DNA from: Mangifera indica
Taxonomy: Eukaryota > Streptophyta > Magnoliopsida > Sapindales > Anacardiaceae
Reading direction: 5' to 3'
Assembly (NCBI RefSeq): GCF_011075055.1
Contig: NC_058152.1
Coordinates: 2,728,001-2,792,000, forward strand
Length of the DNA stretch: 64,000 bases
Shown: piece by piece, positions 1-11,315 of the stretch
Layout: each line of letters starts with the position of its first letter
Position numbering within the stretch: the first letter of the stretch is position 1
Program-made: the position numbers and the translations under genes
The notes under the pieces: model-generated
Seen by the model: the letters and a program-made list of their open reading frames with translations, nothing else
What the model was told of the DNA's origin: nothing
The model's database searches: none

Positions 1-962
1 CTCGATTTCCTTCGTTAATGGCGGTGAAAACTTGTCAAGATTCTTGTTCTAGTAGTTTGAAGAACGAGAAGGAAGTGCTTGATGAATTGGGTTGTTGTCC
101 GCAGATTGTTGGTTGTTTTGGTGGTGGTTATAGCGTTGAAAACGGTGAGAGATTTTATAATCTCTTCTTGGAGTATGCGTCTAGAGGGAGTTTGGCTGAT
201 TGGCTGAGGAAAAATAATGGGAAATTGCAAGAATCAGATGTTAAAAGATACACAAGATCAGTGCTCAAAGGCCTTCGCCATATTCACGCAAAAGGGTTCG
301 TCCACTGTGATATAAAGCTTCAAAATTTGTTGGTTTTTGACCAGGATGAGGCGAAGATTGCTGATTTCGGTTTGGCGAAGAAATCAGGAACAGAGAACAA
401 ACAAGAGAAATTTGAGTGCAGAGGGACACCTTTGTTTATGTCGCCGGAAGCAGTAAACGACAACGAGTATGAGCCGCCGGGAGATATATGGGCTCTTGGC
501 TGCGCCGTGGTGGAGATGATTACAGGGAAACCAGCTTGGAATTTTAAGGATGGAGGCAATGTGTTTGGTTTGTTGATTAGAATTGGAGTTGGAGATGAGT
601 TACCTGTGATTCCAGGGGAATTGTCAGAAGAAGGCAAAGATTTTTTAGTCAAATGTTTTGTTAAGGATCCAAAACAGAGGTGGACTGCTGATATGCTTTT
701 GAATCATCCGTTTGTTTCTGTGGATAGCTCTTTTGATGATCATGGTGATGAGATTTTCACTTTGAAGGAGGAAGAAATTGAAGAATCACCCAGAAGTCCT
801 TTTGATTTTCCAGGATGGATTTCAGTTCAATCATCAATAAGAACTTCAGGGGATTCTTCATTTGTGTCATCTCGAAATTGCTTCTTGGATCGAATTAGGC
901 AACTGGCCGGTGATGAGAGACCCAGTTGGGCAGATTCAGAGAGCTGGGTCACTGTGAGATAA
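1..962 (+). CDS. MAPKKK17/18/20-like serine/threonine kinase, 5' end outside window
   Basis: This is a protein kinase of the plant MEKK-like MAPKKK15-21 group. These kinases act at the top of MAP kinase cascades, often in ABA or stress signalling. The frame is open from base 3. The first ATG (base 18) lies inside the VAVK-type ATP-lysine motif (LMAVK), so it is not the true start; the glycine-rich loop and real start lie before the window. Visible motifs are the catalytic loop HCDIKLQN (around base 303), the DFGLAKK metal-binding motif, the activation segment end GTPLFMSPEA and the DIWALGC helix. The C-terminal tail after the kinase domain is short and acidic. No intron is seen, as is usual for this subgroup, and TAA closes at 960-962. 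Family assignment is firm; the exact orthologue is not. Confidence 0.9.
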   Translation, partial: RFPSLMAVKTCQDSCSSSLKNEKEVLDELGCCPQIVGCFGGGYSVENGERFYNLFLEYASRGSLADWLRKNNGKLQESDVKRYTRSVLKGLRHIHAKGFVHCDIKLQNLLVFDQDEAKIADFGLAKKSGTENKQEKFECRGTPLFMSPEAVNDNEYEPPGDIWALGCAVVEMITGKPAWNFKDGGNVFGLLIRIGVGDELPVIPGELSEEGKDFLVKCFVKDPKQRWTADMLLNHPFVSVDSSFDDHGDEIFTLKEEEIEESPRSPFDFPGWISVQSSIRTSGDSSFVSSRNCFLDRIRQLAGDERPSWADSESWVTVR

Positions 963-2487
963 AAACGGATTTTTTTTCCCCTTTTTTACTGTAAATTACT
1001 TGGAGAGACTTTGAGACTGACTTAGATAATAGAAGGGTCCTGATTGGCCACTCAGGTGGCTAACTGTAGTGTACATAGCAGATTTTTTATATGAATTAAA
1101 TTCCCTTTGATTTTTTTCATTTCTTCATTGATTGTTAACCAGAAGTTCTGTTCTTAAGAGTGGATTTTGTTTTTCCATCAAGTGAATATTGGTATCTGTG
1201 AATCTAAAATTCTAGCCATGTCCTCTGCATCAGATTCCTCTATGGGTTATTTTCTGAAAATTTTCTTGTTGGACAGCAGACCTTTCGACAGAAATTATTT
1301 GTTTGATAAGAATATGCATCAGGCTTTACTATGTTATGATGAAATGAAGGGCTTCATTGTAGAGATGAAGCATGAGATAAAACTATAACATTCTGCTTAA
1401 ACATTTACCCTAGTTAAACTTTTTGCCCAGTTCAAATTCACCTCTGAATATTGTACCTTTTCCTCATGGTGAAACAATTTTAGCAGTGCCAACGATGGCA
1501 GATAATTTCATGAAAACACAGGCTGTCAACCAGTACTACTTACAGGTATATATAAATAATTTTTAGCTACAGAGTACTGTATAAGTTCTCGAATTTATGA
1601 CTTAATTAATTGTTTGCAGAATGTTATATTATTTATGATATCAAATTTTATATGAAATACTAAAACTTCTAAAGAGAAAGACTTGAGTTTGAGACCGTCT
1701 GAGTAATCTGGAGAAACAGAAGCAAAAGATAATGTATACGCTTTCTTGTCATAAATTGGTGAATCTGTTCCACCAAATATATTGGAAGGATTAAATGGTT
1801 TCCAATGCCATGCACACTTTTAGGCCATATAAATGTGAAACATGAGATTCTTATTCTCATGCAATGTGTAATATATTTTACATCTAAATATGAAATTGGT
1901 CTTGGAATTGTTCCACTTACAGATGGATACTGTGTGTTGGAACTCTAATTTTCCTGCAGGCATTGAGAGAATACAGTTTCTAGGATCTGATAGTGTCAGA
2001 TTTGTATCAGAAACATCACAAGTTTTTAAGTTCTGTGAATGAAATCTAGAGAAAAGCAAGACTGAAAAGGTAAATCCCTGTGAAAACAGCAAAAAGAAGA
2101 TGTGTGCAGTTTCCAATCTTATACCTTTCGGACACAGTAAGAGGCTAGCGTTCATGAAAGACTGATGATGAAAATCCTAGAGCAATTTGGTTTAGAAAAG
2201 ATATGCATGCGCTGCTCAATATGCCTAGACATGTCAAGGGGCTGGGTTAACCCCCACCACACCCCCCAAAAAACCCAGATCCTCTTTTATGACATAATAT
2301 GTTATTACTGTAATAAACCAGTTTGATATGATTTATTAAAAAAATTTAAAAATTAAAAAATATTTTGATGAGCCCACAAATTTGGATGGTGACATATGCT
2401 TTTTAATCTTAAAAGACCGGTTTGACTATTAAATTCATCAATTGATGGGTCTAGACCCAACCCGTCAATTCTAAACGATATTTTAGA
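963..2487. other. Intergenic, no supported gene
   Basis: This holds the 3' flank of the kinase gene and AT-rich spacer. The open frames at 1167-1388 and on the minus strand at 1669-2155 are short, show no domain and lack codon structure. A C-rich run near 2250-2275 is unexplained. I see no RNA gene. Confidence 0.5.
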
Positions 2488-2496
2488 ATTTGAATA

Positions 2497-3316
2497 GGCC
2501 AAAGGATTATATCTCATCCAAGGTAATCTCAAGTTTCTACTTTTTAACTATAGAAATATCAAACACTTATCTATGAGTAGTTAAAATTAACGATGATAAG
2601 GATAAAATCGTTATTTCTTTTATAATATTATAAAATAAACTAAAATATAATCTATTTTTGCCCCCTAAACTTTAAAAACTAAAATTTTTCTTCAGCTTAA
2701 GTTTTAAAAAATAGCAGTTTCATCCTAGGGTTTCATTTTGAAATCTTCGATGACATCTCCAGCTCTATTGCCGACAACCTTTCTCTCCCGAAGCATCCTC
2801 TCTTTTCGACGATCTCTTTCCTTCCATTTGGACATCCGATCGACGTCGGAAAAACTTTGGGAGACGAAGAACTTCATCGGGAAAGACGAAGTTCTTCGTC
2901 TTCCCAGACGAAGACGAAGCTGTTGTCTTCGTCTGGGAAGACGGACCTCTGGGAAGACGATAACTTCGTCTTCGTCTTCCAAGGCTTCTTCGATGCCGAT
3001 CGGGCATCTAAATGGGAGGAAAGGGATCGTCGAAAGGAGAAGATGCTTCGAGAGGGAGAGGTCGTCGGTAATGGAGCCGGAGATGTCGTCAGAAATTTCA
3101 AAACGAAACCTTAGGGTGAAACTGCCATTTTTTAAAACTTCGACCCGGAGAAAATTTTAGTTTTTAAAGTTTGGGGGGGTAAAAAGAGATAAAATTTTCA
3201 GACGTTAGGGTTCTGTTAAATTTAACCGATCATGGGTAAGTGTTTACTGTTTCTATAATTAAAGAGTGAAAACTTGAGATTGCAACATACCTTGGGTGGG
3301 AAATAGTCCTTTGGCC
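2497..3316. mobile_element. MULE-type foldback MITE, GGCCAAA family, copy 1
   Basis: This 820-bp element starts GGCCAAAGGATTATATC and ends with the inverted counterpart, GGGAAATAGTCCTTTGGCC. It is flanked by a perfect 9-bp duplication ATTTGAATA (2488-2496 and 3317-3325), the size made by Mutator-like transposases. Long arms are inversely repeated: the CCTAGGGTTTCATTTTGAAAT stretch near 2727 pairs with the matching stretch near 3100. They meet in a GA/CTTC-rich centre near 2908-2945 that is itself palindromic. No transposase is present, so it is non-autonomous. Overlapping frames on both strands inside the arms are products of the inverted repeat and are not genes. Confidence 0.85.
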
Positions 3317-3325
3317 ATTTGAATA

Positions 3326-4437
3326 TTTATTATACTAGAAATTTTATACTAGGTTGAATTGAGTTGAACTGCCTTGAGCCCTGCCATTATTTTAAACAAG
3401 ATGTACAGTGTAGAGTGTAATTGATGAAGGAAAAAAAATTGAAAGCAACTGGATCAGGAAATTATTAACATAAAGCAGTTGGCTTTGGGGAGATTTAGCT
3501 CCTGGCTCACTCAAGCTTGACGAGTTTATGGACATTGGTCTCGAGATTGAGCTTGTTGTCAACGGAAGTGCTCAAACTCAAGTTCAAATTCGAATATGTT
3601 TAATACTATAGAATTGGAGCACCATTTTACACTCAAACGGTGAATGAAAGTCAATCAAACACAACAACATTTGAAACAAAGGCATCCATCAAATCAAATG
3701 TTTCACCATCCTAAAATTATATTAAACATGCATATCCCATCGTGGAAATCTAGTATAACAACCAAAAAGATTTAAAAGAAATTGAACATCCTACCAGTGA
3801 AGGATGACGAAAAAATAAAGAAAAGACAATGCAAGTTGCTTTGCCTTGGGAGAGTCAGTCGATTGAACTTTTAATAGAGCAATCTCATTTCGAATCTAAA
3901 GTATATAACAATACGTTATTTTTTTATATTCATATAATATACATAATTGTCTAAAACAATATTGTTTTAAATTTTACAAAACAATGTTGTTTTATTTGCA
4001 TCTGTAAACGACTTACGAGTCAAAAAATATATGGCTCATGGTTGACTCAAACTCGCTCTCATTTTTTCGTCTCAAGCTCAATGGAGCCAAGTTGACACAC
4101 CAGCTTGAGACAACTATTTTTCGAAAGATACTTTAGACATAACGAATTTATTATCTGCCCTGACTATTATAAGTCTATAATAAGCCAAGTAACAACTTTT
4201 GATTTCAAATTTCGTGTAAATCTGTATAATAAATAAACATTATTTAACACTCACATTAAAACCATATAATAAAAAATTACAATATAAATTAAAACCACCG
4301 ACAGCTACCGCCTACGTTATCAGATCACGAAGATCTTAACAAAATCCAGATCCCACCCTGCATAGCTGGGTCAACTCCGTCCTTTTGACCCACAAATCCG
4401 CCATTGTTAACCACCTCACTGTCACTGTCTCTCATGT
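3326..4437. other. Intergenic with decayed repeat sequence
   Basis: AT-rich spacer downstream of the CC1-like gene. From about 3500 to 4110 there are scattered CTCAAGCTTGACGAG and GACTCAAACTCG type words like those in the hAT-like element at 27717. They suggest an old decayed copy, but I could not define ends or a target duplication. No gene is supported. Confidence 0.35.
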
Positions 4438-5613
4438 TCACCGGTAACTGCATTTGTTCTTCAACGACATATTTACATTCATTTTCTTTGGGTCCATAAT
4501 GACGCCGCATTCCACTCTCTTATAGAACTTGGGTTTCACTAATCTCCCCAAAACGTAAGCTCGTGATCGAACCATCAAGCTCAGCGTCAATGGCACTGGC
4601 TCAATCGGTGCACCGTTTACACTGCCCAAGCTGGCTCCCCCTCCGTACAATGGAATGTTGCTTCCCTTCATTGTCACTGTAAGTGATCTCTGGCTCTTTC
4701 TTGATTGATAAAACTTATGTATCTGCATTTTTCCAATTGCATAAATTAAATCGGATTTAACTGATGAAATATAAAAGTATAAGAAGGGGGTCAGTTGAAT
4801 ACTGTTCCGGTGGCTACAGTTAGCTGCGAGAATGATAGATCTAGCGGTGTTGATGTTACATGTACGCCAAAAAATGTAGCAGTGTTGCGAAATGTGAGCT
4901 TCACTGTGCAATTCATCGACACCATTTCTGTTGCTACTCCGGAAAAATCCGCACCAGCTTGAACCACGAATTGATCAAATGCAATGCTCTGCAAACAGTA
5001 ACCGTTTCACCAGATCAATCAAGAATTTAATTCGAAAATCACCCAATCATGATACATATAAGTCTGTACTCGCCGTCGCTGAGCGTAGTTTTATTGAAAG
5101 GTTAAGGTATGAATAATGAAATCTGACCTTCATTGTGACGGTGGGTTTTTGAGGTTTACTAGCGCCCCACAAGATCAAGGAGAACAAAGAGAAAAGCACA
5201 AAGAATCCCACAACAAAAGTGAGAAAATAGAAGCGACAAGAGACACCGCTGTGAAAGTTTTCTCCGTCAAGAAGTCCCTCTTCTTCAATGGCGTCAAACT
5301 CCTTCCACGGCTTGCGAGACTTGCGGTCATTGTTCTTGCGGTGGTGTTGGGGTTTGAGTGAGGCGGAGAGGCGAGTGGAGGCCGACTCACGAGAAGAATG
5401 AGGGCCTAACGAAGAGTTGGAATGAGAGTGAGGCGGCGAGCCCATGGGGCTGAGCACAGGCGTCGAGTGGAAGGAGTTTGTCGTCTTTTCACCATCGTGA
5501 GAATCTCTCGACGGGCTCTGCACGTAGTAGACTGCACGGCGGGGAGATCTTGTGGGCGAGGACTGAGTCAGACTACTAACCTCTGAGTCAGTTTTTGAGA
5601 GCTGAGCGGACAT
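4438..5613 (-). CDS. CC1: Companion of cellulose synthase (CC1/CC2)-like LEA_2 membrane protein
   Basis: Exons on the minus strand: 5613-5128, 4988-4803 and 4722-4438, all phase 0, giving 318 residues, close to the roughly 320-340 of Arabidopsis CC1/CC2. The cytosolic N-terminus has the family signature YYVQSPSRDSHDGEKT and the STPVLSPMGSPPHS block. In CC1 this region binds microtubules and links cellulose synthase complexes to the cortical array under salt stress. One membrane helix (about residues 128-150, FYFLTFVVGFFVLF) is followed by an apoplastic LEA_2 domain with TFFGVHVTSTPLDLSFSQ, KFYQSRKSQR and RSRAYVLGRLVKPKFYKR. Exon 3 is placed at 4722 because the TGCAG acceptor there restores the IHKFYQSRKSQR block in frame. 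A MULE lies 90 bp upstream of the ATG. Which CC paralogue it is cannot be decided. Confidence 0.9.
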
Positions 5614-5703
5614 TGTTGTTTGTCGTATTCAGTTCAAGGAAGAGACGGAGAAGTAGCTAGCAGAAGTGAGATGTGAAGACTGAGTATGAGAATTTATATT
5701 AAA

Positions 5704-6480
5704 GAGAAAATCACATTGTACCACCCAGCCTTTGGCTTAAAAACATTTTTTCCTTCCAAAATAATATATTTCCACCCAAAATAACTAACAACAAAAAGTA
5801 AAATAGCAGTTTTATTTTTCATTAATTTAAAAAAATAGCTATTTTTTATCTTACTCAAATATTTAAAACATGATAATTTGAAAATTTACAAATTAATTTC
5901 TAAAAAATATCAAACCCCTATATATATTTTGAAACAACTATATAACTTTAATAGTTGTAATATATCATTTACATCCATAATTTATTATATATTACATCAT
6001 TTTTTAAACCATTGGAGGTATACTAATATTTCAAAATTTTTCAAAAGATTCTTAAACTTTTATGAATTTTCAATAAAATCCTTAATAAAAATGTTAGAAA
6101 AACCTCTAATATTTTTAAAATGTATAGTTTACTCTCGATATACAATTTCACGACAAAAATACCTTATCTATAACAAGAGAGAAAGAAAACATATGGGTGA
6201 AATGGAATGAAAATAAAAAGGCTTATATAATTTAGATATTTAAATTATTATTTTTAATTTTTGTTAATTTAAAATTATATAATAATTTTAAAAAATAAAA
6301 TAATAGAGAGAAGTGGTAATTTTATTTCTTAATATTATTGTTTCATTAATAGAGTTTAAGTTTAGATGAAAAAATATTATTTATACTTGATTTTGGATGA
6401 GAATGTCTTTTTATGCCAACTAAAGGTAAAAATGTTATAAAACCAAACTTTGGGGGGTTGGGGGGAATACTAAGTTCCTC
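5704..6480. mobile_element. Divergent MULE-like element in the 5' flank of the CC1-like gene
   Basis: The 777-bp AT-rich segment is bounded by inexact inverted ends. The left begins GAGAAAATCACATTGTACC and runs into CCTTTGGCTTAAAAACATT. The right, read in reverse, begins GAGGAACTTAGTATTCCCC and runs into GTTTGGTTTTATAACATT. Flanks TATATTAAA (5695-5703) and TTTATTAAA (6481-6489) match at 8 of 9 bases, which fits a Mutator-type duplication. No coding capacity is seen; the frame at 5878-6210 is low-complexity. It has CCACCC and TTTGG words in common with the GGCCAAA family but lacks its termini. Confidence 0.55.
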
Positions 6481-6489
6481 TTTATTAAA

Positions 6490-6906
6490 TACATTTCACG
6501 TGGTTGTTGCGAGTGTAAGATCTGTGCCGACTTGAACGTACGTAATGGTGGCGCACGTTACGTTGAGTTTTGCTTAAGAGAAATGCTGTCTGAATAATTT
6601 TATATAATTAAAAATTAAAAATTAAAAATAAAATAATATTTAATTATATAATAATATATTATTATTTATACATAAATTATATGAAAAAAATTATGTGTAT
6701 AATTTTATTATTTGTTTAATGTTACCAAAGTATCTGCGTGTAATGAATGTGATAGTAATAAATGGGAGAAGGTGGATTTTTACGTAGACAGAGACTACCA
6801 CTTGAGTGGTTATTACCCTTGTTATTAATTTCGGAGTAGATCTGTTGGCTCGATAGGTTAAATTGTGAATTGATTTTTGAATTGATTTCGTTTGCTTAAA
6901 AAAAAA
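6490..6906. other. Intergenic, AT-rich palindromic stretch
   Basis: Around 6579-6720 an AT-rich inverted repeat runs from AATGCTGTCTGAATAATTTT to GTGTATAATTTTATTATT. It resembles the AGTAATGYTATGTGTA palindromic elements elsewhere in the window. The flank ends in a run of 15 A that served as target for the next MULE. No gene is seen. Confidence 0.35.
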
Positions 6907-6915
6907 AAAAAAAAA

Positions 6916-7599
6916 GGCCAAAAAGGACTATTTCCCACGATGGTATACTTTTTCTGTCCATTTTCACTCGTTAATTTTGAAAAACTCATTTACCTACCCA
7001 TGAATTATTAAAAAAAAACAGATTCAAGGGTAAAATCGTCATTTTATTTGTAATATTAAAAATAAATTAAAATTTAATCCTCTTTTCCCCCTCCTAACCC
7101 CTAAAAACTAACTATTTCTCCTTAGGTCAAGTTTTGAAAAATAGCATTCGCCCCCCCTAGGGTTTAGTTTTCAATCCTCAAGGCAAAATCCGGAGCCATC
7201 GCTGATGACGAAGCCTTCTCGATGCACCACCATGCTTCGACGACCTCTCTTCTCTCCTCTGGAACTTCAGATCTGGGCCAATCGACGTTCCAGAGGAGAG
7301 AAGAGAGGTCGTTGGAGCATGGTGGTTCGTCGGGAAGGCTTCGTCATCAGCGATGGTTTCGGATTTTGTATCGAGGATTGAAAACTAAACCCTAGGGGGG
7401 GCGAATGCTATTTTTCAAAACTTGGCCTAGAGAGAAATAGTTAGTTTTTAGGGGTTAGGAGGGGAAAAAGAGATAAACTTTTAAGGTATTAGAGTTCCGT
7501 TAAATTTAACTGCTCATAGGTGGGTATTTGATATTTTCATAGTTAAAAGAGGGAAACTTGAGAATGCAACATACCTTGGTGGGAAATAGTCCTTTGGCC
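6916..7599. mobile_element. MULE-type foldback MITE, GGCCAAA family, copy 2
   Basis: This 684-bp element starts GGCCAAAAAGGACTATTTCCC and ends GGGAAATAGTCCTTTGGCC. Both flanks are nine A (6907-6915 and 7600-7608), consistent with a 9-bp duplication in a poly-A target. The inner arms (about 7081-7265 and 7287-7470) are nearly perfectly inverted. They meet at a 21-base loop (7266-7286) after GGAAC/GTTCC, so a transcript would fold into a very long hairpin. The arms contain CATCGCTGATGACGAAGCC, a GC-rich stretch unlike the AT-rich outer arms. No transposase. Confidence 0.85.
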
Positions 7600-7608
7600 A
7601 AAAAAAAA

Positions 7609-10540
7609 AGATCAGTTTTATCTTTTATATTTATATATTTATTAAAAAAAATAAAGTAGTAGTAGACAATGTCAAAGAGTATAATTGATTAATTGATTGA
7701 AAGTTAAATAATTTTCATTGAAAATAAACAAATATTAATTAAAAAGAAAAATTATTAAAAATAAATAAATATTAATTAAAGAGAATAATTGAATTGGATT
7801 GATTTTGATGGATTGAAATAAATTAATTATTTATATAAATGTTTTTAATTAAAAAAACTAAATGAGTGGTATTATATCATTTTATTTAAATACATATTAT
7901 TAATATTTAAAAAATATGATAAATATTTAATAATATTTTAAAAAATATATTATAATTTAGAAATCGATTAAATTAATTAAATTATAAATTAATAAAATAA
8001 TTGATTTGATTACCGCTTTGATTTTAAAAATATTGTTTATTGTTAACTTTAATAATTTTATTCATGGAATTGAACCGAGTGGCAATTTTTATGAATGCTT
8101 TTACTAAAAACAATGTGGGTTATTTATTGTTCAGGTGTACAACAGCACCGCCCAGATTATACATCCCAAAGGGGTGAGGTTGGCCAGCAATCCCCGTTAG
8201 ATTGGCACAGAAAAAGTAGGTCGTGTTAGACCTAATTATTTAGTATACCATACCATGCTCACAGGTTTAATGGGCCATGTACGGGTTGGAAGATAAGGCC
8301 CACAGGTCAATCTGAAACAATTTGTTAAAAATATTAAAAAATTAATTAAAAAATTATTTTAATATGTCGGTTTGCAAGGTCATATGGGTCACTTGTCGAG
8401 TCGATCCACTGCCATCTTTACCTTAGTTTGATAAATATTATTGCTTCTAATTATTTATTTTTTTAGAATCTAGAGTTCAAACAAAACAGTTTGAGTTTAA
8501 TTTGAGCTCAAAATGTTGCTCATGAAATCTCAAGTACTGGGTTCATTTAATAGCAAATAAATCAAGTAGAAGATATGGGAAGGGCCTTCAAATCAAGACA
8601 AGAAGACAAGTCTATCTTCCATATCCATAGGCATGGCCCAACTTTTCTTACAAGTTAGAGCGCCTTAAAAGGCTCACAATTGTAGCAAAATGGTGGAAAA
8701 TGCTAGAAGTGAGTAGTACAAAGCCAATGTACATGACTGAGATCCGAGAGAGAAGCCCATCTCAGGGGCCTACAGGTTGACCCCATACACTCCTCTGATG
8801 GCATCTTTTACGGGATACTGCACATGTTAATATCCATCCATCATATGATTAACTAAAATGTTTCTTTTGACTTTGTCTTGTAAGAGAATAGTCTATCTCG
8901 TATGGACTTTGCAGATCTTAAGTCATAAAAATAGCCTACCAATTCTACCAACTCAGGGGATACTCTCTTTCCGACATTTTTTCCCATCACACCAAATTTT
9001 GACTATGATAACTATATTATATGTATAAACAAATTTTATTAATTTATCCATTATAACTTGATGTATCAGTATACGATTGGGTGATTTTGAAGTGTAAAAA
9101 AAAATAAATAACCATATCACTCGATTACATGCTTTTATCTTTGACCTTATTAGTAAATTCGTAAAATTTATTTGTATACATAATTTTATTGATATTTTAA
9201 ACTTGTAGAGAGAGGGGAGAGTAAGTGAATTCTAAGACCTAAGCATTTCACAAGATGTACTATGGTGGTAAACAATACCAATATATAACTATATTATGCA
9301 CTCTCTTGAAGAAGATTGAGTGTGTGTGGATTAATGACATGATAGTGAAACCTCTAACTAAGGGACTTTGCTATTAAGAAATGTGCTTGGTGAAGTCTTT
9401 TGATATGTTTGGTTAGTGAAAGATAATATATCTATTATTTTCTCTATATTTCTTGTATAAATATAACCCTAAACCCTTGGTTCAGGGTTCAGGGTTCAGG
9501 ATTCAGAGTTTGGGTTTAATAAAAGATAATAACTAAGGATTAGTAAAACTAATAAAATATTAAAATTTTTAGATCGAAGATTTGAGTTTAAGCTTCTGTC
9601 ATTATTATAAAATCTTAAAAAAAATTACTTATAATATAAACACACACACACAAAATTTGCTCCATATGTATTTGAAACTTTTTGATGATCACCAATTATA
9701 TTCAATTACAAAACTTTGTTTATCTTTTATAATACATGAAATGTCTTAATAAAAACTCTTAAAACATGTGTCAATCTTAAGCAAAGACATTGAGACGTTT
9801 GTTCATTGTAGTCTTATTTGTAAGCCCTATGACACATTGAGTACTCTTAAAATGTAAGTTCATTTTGAAAATAACACATTAAATCATAAAAAGTGTTATT
9901 GTTCTTTGCTACATTGTCACGTCTATTTCATGTTGATAAGGTTGAGTGGTATGCATGATCATAGAAGGTACTATCTCGTTAATGATGTAATGATTGTTAT
10001 GATTTGATATCATGGATCTTATTAAATCAAATGGCCACTTAGAATTGTCTATAGACTAATTTTCTTTTCTTTACAAAGTTTGGACCCTTAAGTTTTAAAC
10101 CTTAGCTGGAAAATGATTTTTCAAAACGTCTTAAAATTTTGATCTCAACTAAAGTCACCGAAGTGGGAGAATGTTAAAAATTTTCATATAATATGTTTAC
10201 ATTAATTGTGAGTATTATTTTGAATTAAATCAATATAAGGTAAATTGGTGTATTAAGAGGTCTTTGGTGGCTTATAAAGATTTACTCTAAATAAAGTAGA
10301 TTCACAATCTAAATTTTATTTTGTGGGCTAAATTGTTAATATAGCCACCCATTAAGTTATTATTGGAAGGTTAATTGGTTAGGACTCGTCTTTTGTCTTA
10401 ATTTAAAAAAGTCATTGTTACATCACCTATTAGAGTTCGTTCTAAAGAAAAGAAGAAGAAAATTTCTAAAACAGATTATTTATTTTATTATTCCGTTACA
10501 TATACTAAGATGAACCCGAAGAAAGATTTGTCTATAAACT
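7609..10540. other. Large intergenic region, repeat remnants only
   Basis: AT-rich sequence with no supported gene. Near 9289-9400 a short reading (INDMIVKPLTKGL) resembles the C-terminal end of copia polyproteins, followed by stops, so it may be a retroelement scrap. Near 9465-9520 there are a few degenerate CCCTAAACCC and TTCAGGG words. Nothing else was recognisable. Confidence 0.4.
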
Positions 10541-10544
10541 CAAT

Positions 10545-10900
10545 TAATTCTATTACATTTATATGACTAGCACCTATGGGCACAGCATTTGCTGGTTTGT
10601 CAAATGGATCAGCTGCGGTGATCATCGCAGATTGAATGGCTGCAGGACTCCAGTTGGGGTGTGCACCCTTTAAAAGGGCTGCAACTCCAGTTGTCTGAGG
10701 GCAAGCCATTGATATTCCAGTTATGATATTGAATTCACTGAAAACATACGTTTGCTAAAAAATAAGTTACGGGACTTGCTTGAGTCCAGGATGCTAAAAC
10801 CAAAGAGCTAGGAGCCATAATATCAGGCTTTAAGATGCTAACAAATTGAAGATGGTCCTCTACAACTGTAGGAATTCACCTTGGGTCCTGGCTTTGCATG
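10545..10900 (-). pseudogene. Subtilase C-terminal catalytic fragment, degenerate
   Basis: On the minus strand the pieces align in order with the neighbouring subtilase: KPGPKVNSYSCRGPSS, then a stop, SILKPDIMAPSSLVLASW, a frame change, then SEFNIITGISMACPQTTGVAALLKGAHPNWSPAAIQSAM. The active-site serine codon is kept, but the usual GTSMA reads GISMA. In-frame stops, a frameshift and the missing N-terminal half show that it is not functional. It lies about 420 bp downstream of the larger subtilase in the same orientation, so it is probably the remnant of a tandem duplicate. The open frame at 10488-10709 is its best preserved part. Confidence 0.8.
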
Positions 10901-10905
10901 CCAAG

Positions 10906-11315
10906 ACACATCTCTTATAGAGAATAAATAAACTTAAAAGAAACCATCACCTATATTAAATGAAATGTCTGAGGGGATTTGAACCTTACTTTTATACTTA
11001 AAGTCCTACTTCTTTACCATTTAAACTATCATTTGAGGTCAAGTCACTTGATTATAGAATCTACGTAGCAAGATCATGGAGATAAAATTAGACAATAATG
11101 ATAATTTAGTAATGCAATGATGCCCTTTCCCCTCAAGTGACAGCATTTGCCGAGAGGACTTTTTCCTTTAAAAGTTCTTTGGCAGTTTTGCTTTATTGAT
11201 ATAATGATGTAAAGAAAAAGGACAAAAGATTAGGGGAAGAATGGGGTAAATAAAGGTAGCTAAAAGCTAAATTAAACTTCACATGACCTTATACTACAAT
11301 CATGAAATAATATAC
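10906..11315. other. Spacer between subtilase copies
   Basis: About 400 bp downstream of the subtilase stop. It includes GGGGATTTGAACCTTAC and TTTAAACTATCATTTGAGGTC (about 10976-11040), words that recur around 19650-19722 inside another MULE. No gene is seen. Confidence 0.35.

Noticed and set aside
1167..1388. 73-codon open frame downstream of the MAPKKK
   Set aside because: No similarity to a known family, lies in probable 3' flank, and has no further support.
2725..3160. Several overlapping open frames on both strands (arginine/serine-rich peptides)
   Set aside because: They are readings of the inverted arms of MULE copy 1; the same words appear on both strands and no domain or codon bias supports a gene.
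9289..9400. Copia C-terminus-like reading (INDMIVKPLTKGL)
   Set aside because: Too short and followed by stops; at most a scrap of an old retroelement, with no LTRs found.
9465..9520. Telomere-like CCCTAAACCC and TTCAGGG words
   Set aside because: Only a few degenerate repeats, not an array of the plant telomere unit.
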